A stretch of 7,464 nucleotides of DNA, taken from NCBI GenBank assembly GCA_020216625.1, contig JAIUYB010000095.1, positions 1 to 7,464 on the forward strand, in the 5' to 3' direction. Within the stretch, counting starts at the first letter, position 1. Each line of letters begins with the position of its first letter. The notes under the pieces were generated by a model. The model was not told the origin of the DNA, made no database searches, and saw only the letters and a list, made by a program, of their open reading frames with translations. This document shows, piece after piece, positions 5,640-7,464 of the stretch. Position numbers and translations under genes: made by a program. This DNA is from Desulfarculus sp. (GTDB lineage Bacteria > Desulfobacterota > Desulfarculia > Desulfarculales > Desulfarculaceae).

Positions 5640-6923
5640 ATGGGCTTGGCAAGACAATGCGGACAATTCCTGATGGCGGCCAGCCGCGCCCACGCCCAGT
5701 GGGAGCTGGAGACGTCCAGGACCATCCTGGGCGATAAAAAGCGCCTGGCCATCCTGGGCTTGCTGCTGGTGCCAATCATTCTGGGCGGGGTGGCCTTCGC
5801 CGACCAGCTGGGCGACGCCATCCCCCAGTTCATCGGCGGGAAAAAGGCCTATAGCCCCGCTTTCTACACCACCGGCATCTTCCTGGCCTCCATCGCCATC
5901 GGTCTGGGCGCGGGGCTCATCACCGGCTGCATCGGCGCCGGCGGCGGCTTCATCATCGCCCCGGCCCTGATGAGCGCGGGCATCAAGGGCATCCTGGCGG
6001 TGGGCACCGACCTGTTCCACATCTTCGCCAAGGCCATCATGGGCACCGTGATCCATCGCAAGCTGGGCAACGTCTCGGTCTCCCTGGCCCTGGTCTTCCT
6101 GGTGGGCGCCATCGGCGGGGCCACCTCCGGCGGCGTGATCAACCGCACCCTGTATGAACTCAACCCGGTGCTCTCCGACGCCTTCATCACCACCATCTAC
6201 GTGCTGATGCTGGGCTTCCTGGGCCTCTACGCCCTGCTGGACTTCCTGAAGGCCCAGAAGAGCGGCAAGCAGGACTTCCACGGCGGCGACGGCAAGAGCG
6301 AGGGCGCGGAGCTGGGCGGCCTGCCCAAGAAGCTCCAGGCCATCAAGGTCCCGCCCATGGTCTCCTTCGACCAGGGTCTGATCCCCGGCGGTCGCCAGAT
6401 CTCCTGGGTCTTCCTGGTGGGCAGCGGCTTTTTGGTGGGCTTCGCCGCGGCCATCATGGGCGTGGGCGGCGGCTTCCTCACCTTCCCCATCTTCGTCTAC
6501 GTACTGGGCGTCAGCTCCATGACCACGGTGGGCACCGACATCTTCCAGATCGTCTTCACCGCCGGTTACGCCGCCATCACCCAGTACGCCATCTATGGCT
6601 TCATCTTCTACACCCTGGCCATGGGCATGCTCCTGGGCTCGCTGTTGGGCATCCAGATCGGGGCCATGGTCACCAAGGTGGTGCCGGGCATCTACATCCG
6701 CGGGTTCTACGCCATGGCGGTCCTGGCCGGTTTCGTCAACCGGATCTTCGCCCTGCCGGGCAAGCTGGGGGACATGGAGTTCATCGACATCGCCAAGGAC
6801 ACCGCCAAGATTCTGGACAACATCGGCATCTGGGCCTTCTTCGTGGTGATCGGCATCTTCGCGGTCTGGGTCATCGGAACCTTTGTCATGAACATCAATA
6901 AGCTCAGGGGGGAGGTGCACTGA
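5640..6923 (+). CDS. TauE/SafE-family permease (sulfite/organic anion exporter family)
   Basis: A 427-residue inner-membrane protein with about ten hydrophobic segments, near 34-54, 75-97, 118-137, 146-166, 182-203, 255-275, 298-318, 321-341, 352-371 and 397-417. Two internal repeats are clear: GCIGAGGGFIIAP (96-108) matches IMGVGGGFLTFP (272-283), and VGTDLFHIF (121-129) matches VGTDIFQIV (297-305). These glycine-rich motifs mark the TauE/SafE (former DUF81) family, whose members move sulfite, sulfoacetate, taurine-related or other small anions. It is longer than the common 250-300 residue members, with a hydrophilic 30-residue N-terminal extension and a central charged loop of about 50 residues (204-254). 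Start ATG has GGAGG (5625-5629) ten bases upstream. Its stop overlaps the next ATG by one base (TGATG), so the two are translationally coupled. Substrate and direction of transport cannot be told from sequence. Confidence 0.92.
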   Translation: MGLARQCGQFLMAASRAHAQWELETSRTILGDKKRLAILGLLLVPIILGGVAFADQLGDAIPQFIGGKKAYSPAFYTTGIFLASIAIGLGAGLITGCIGAGGGFIIAPALMSAGIKGILAVGTDLFHIFAKAIMGTVIHRKLGNVSVSLALVFLVGAIGGATSGGVINRTLYELNPVLSDAFITTIYVLMLGFLGLYALLDFLKAQKSGKQDFHGGDGKSEGAELGGLPKKLQAIKVPPMVSFDQGLIPGGRQISWVFLVGSGFLVGFAAAIMGVGGGFLTFPIFVYVLGVSSMTTVGTDIFQIVFTAGYAAITQYAIYGFIFYTLAMGMLLGSLLGIQIGAMVTKVVPGIYIRGFYAMAVLAGFVNRIFALPGKLGDMEFIDIAKDTAKILDNIGIWAFFVVIGIFAVWVIGTFVMNINKLRGEVH

Positions 6924-7464
6924 TGGCCACCCAGGGCAAGAAACTCGTCTCCGGCCTGATCCTGATGGTCGCCTTCGTGGTGGTCTTCATCCTGATCTTC
7001 ATGCCGCTCTACGGCAAGGACCAGCACGGCAACGCCCAGAACGGTCTCAACTACCTGGACAACCTCTACAACACCATCTCCAAGGGCTCGGCCTACTACA
7101 TCCCCAAGGTGCAAAAGGACGCCGAAAAATACCAGGGCAACCAAGTGGAGGTGGGCCTGGCTCTGAAGGACGCCAAGCAGGCCGAATTGGCGGTCAAGCT
7201 TTTCAGCGCCAGCGGGGCCCAGGTTCAGTCAGATGGGGCCAAGGTCAAGGTCAGCGGCGGATTGGGCAAGATCTTTGAGACCGTCCTGGCCGACTCCGAC
7301 GCCATGTACCACAACCAGGGCGATAAGGTCTCCCAGAAGTATGGCGCCGACCATCGCCTGGTGCTCTACACCTGGCACCAGGCCCTGACCGCCATGCAGA
7401 AGGATCTGGACCGCCAACACAAGTTCGCCGAGAGCAAGATGGCCGAAACCATCAAGACCCGGGC
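6923..7464 (+). CDS. Membrane-anchored protein of unknown function, partial at window end
   Basis: An open frame of 180 codons continuing past the window, so the C terminus is missing. It starts at an ATG that overlaps the permease stop by one base, seven bases after GGGGGGAGG (6907-6915), so translation is coupled. Residues 1-8 are positively charged (MATQGKKL), then one hydrophobic segment at about 9-30 (LVSGLILMVAFVVVFILIFMPLY) acts as an uncleaved anchor. The rest is hydrophilic and should face the periplasm. It contains NYLDNLYNTISKGSAYYIPKV (about 43-63, first part of a helical stretch) and a second charged helical stretch at about 145-180. No cysteine, metal-binding or catalytic motif is seen, and I recognise no named family. 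The coupling suggests an accessory subunit or regulator of the permease; this is inference. Codon use matches its neighbours. Confidence 0.85.
   Translation, partial: MATQGKKLVSGLILMVAFVVVFILIFMPLYGKDQHGNAQNGLNYLDNLYNTISKGSAYYIPKVQKDAEKYQGNQVEVGLALKDAKQAELAVKLFSASGAQVQSDGAKVKVSGGLGKIFETVLADSDAMYHNQGDKVSQKYGADHRLVLYTWHQALTAMQKDLDRQHKFAESKMAETIKTR

Noticed and set aside
5508..6920. Minus-strand open frame of 470 codons opposite the permease.
   Set aside because: The product is a low-complexity Asp/His/Gln/Gly-rich sequence, a typical antisense shadow of a hydrophobic GC-rich gene; the plus strand has clear transporter motifs and a ribosome-binding site.

Overview
The window is a GC-rich bacterial chromosomal segment carrying signal-transduction genes and the start of a transporter operon. 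Long spurious open frames opposite real genes, strong G/C third-position bias and Shine-Dalgarno sites such as GGGAGG and GGGGGAGG fit a high-GC Gram-negative. The transporter's N-terminal signature (RQCGQFLMAASRAHAQWELE) and the small-receiver/TauE neighbourhood remind me of Desulfobacterota (sulfate-reducing 'Deltaproteobacteria'). That assignment is an inference from recall, not a search result.

Minus strand, read right to left from about 4.2 kb: a membrane-bound NarX-type sensor kinase (extracytoplasmic Cache-like sensor, PAS, HisKA_3, HATPase) overlaps a NarL/FixJ response regulator by four bases. A 220-bp gap follows, holding a nested inverted-repeat structure and a probable intrinsic terminator. 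Then come a stand-alone CheY-like receiver (831-1217) and a CBS-CBS-ACT protein (38-742).

Plus strand: the 189-bp region 4203-4391 separates the kinase from a divergent stand-alone receiver with degenerate switch residues (4392-4823). A 313-bp non-coding gap follows. It holds an A/T-rich stretch with a near-perfect CRP/FNR-type palindrome (4885-4904), a weak promoter placed about 61 bp downstream of its centre, and a possible three-way-junction RNA in the leader of the next gene. That gene is a canonical stand-alone receiver (5137-5511). After 128 bp with two strong hairpins comes a TauE/SafE-family permease (5640-6923), overlapped by one base by a membrane-anchored protein of unknown function that runs off the window (6923 onward).

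Taken together, the window holds one complete kinase/regulator pair, three receivers without output domains, a ligand-binding-type CBS/ACT protein, and an anion-exporter-type permease with a membrane-anchored partner. A plausible reading is an envelope-sensing circuit controlling, or controlled alongside, export of sulfite, a sulfonate or another small organic anion. Substrate, signal and wiring cannot be read from the sequence. I found no tRNA, rRNA, CRISPR array, insertion sequence or attachment site.
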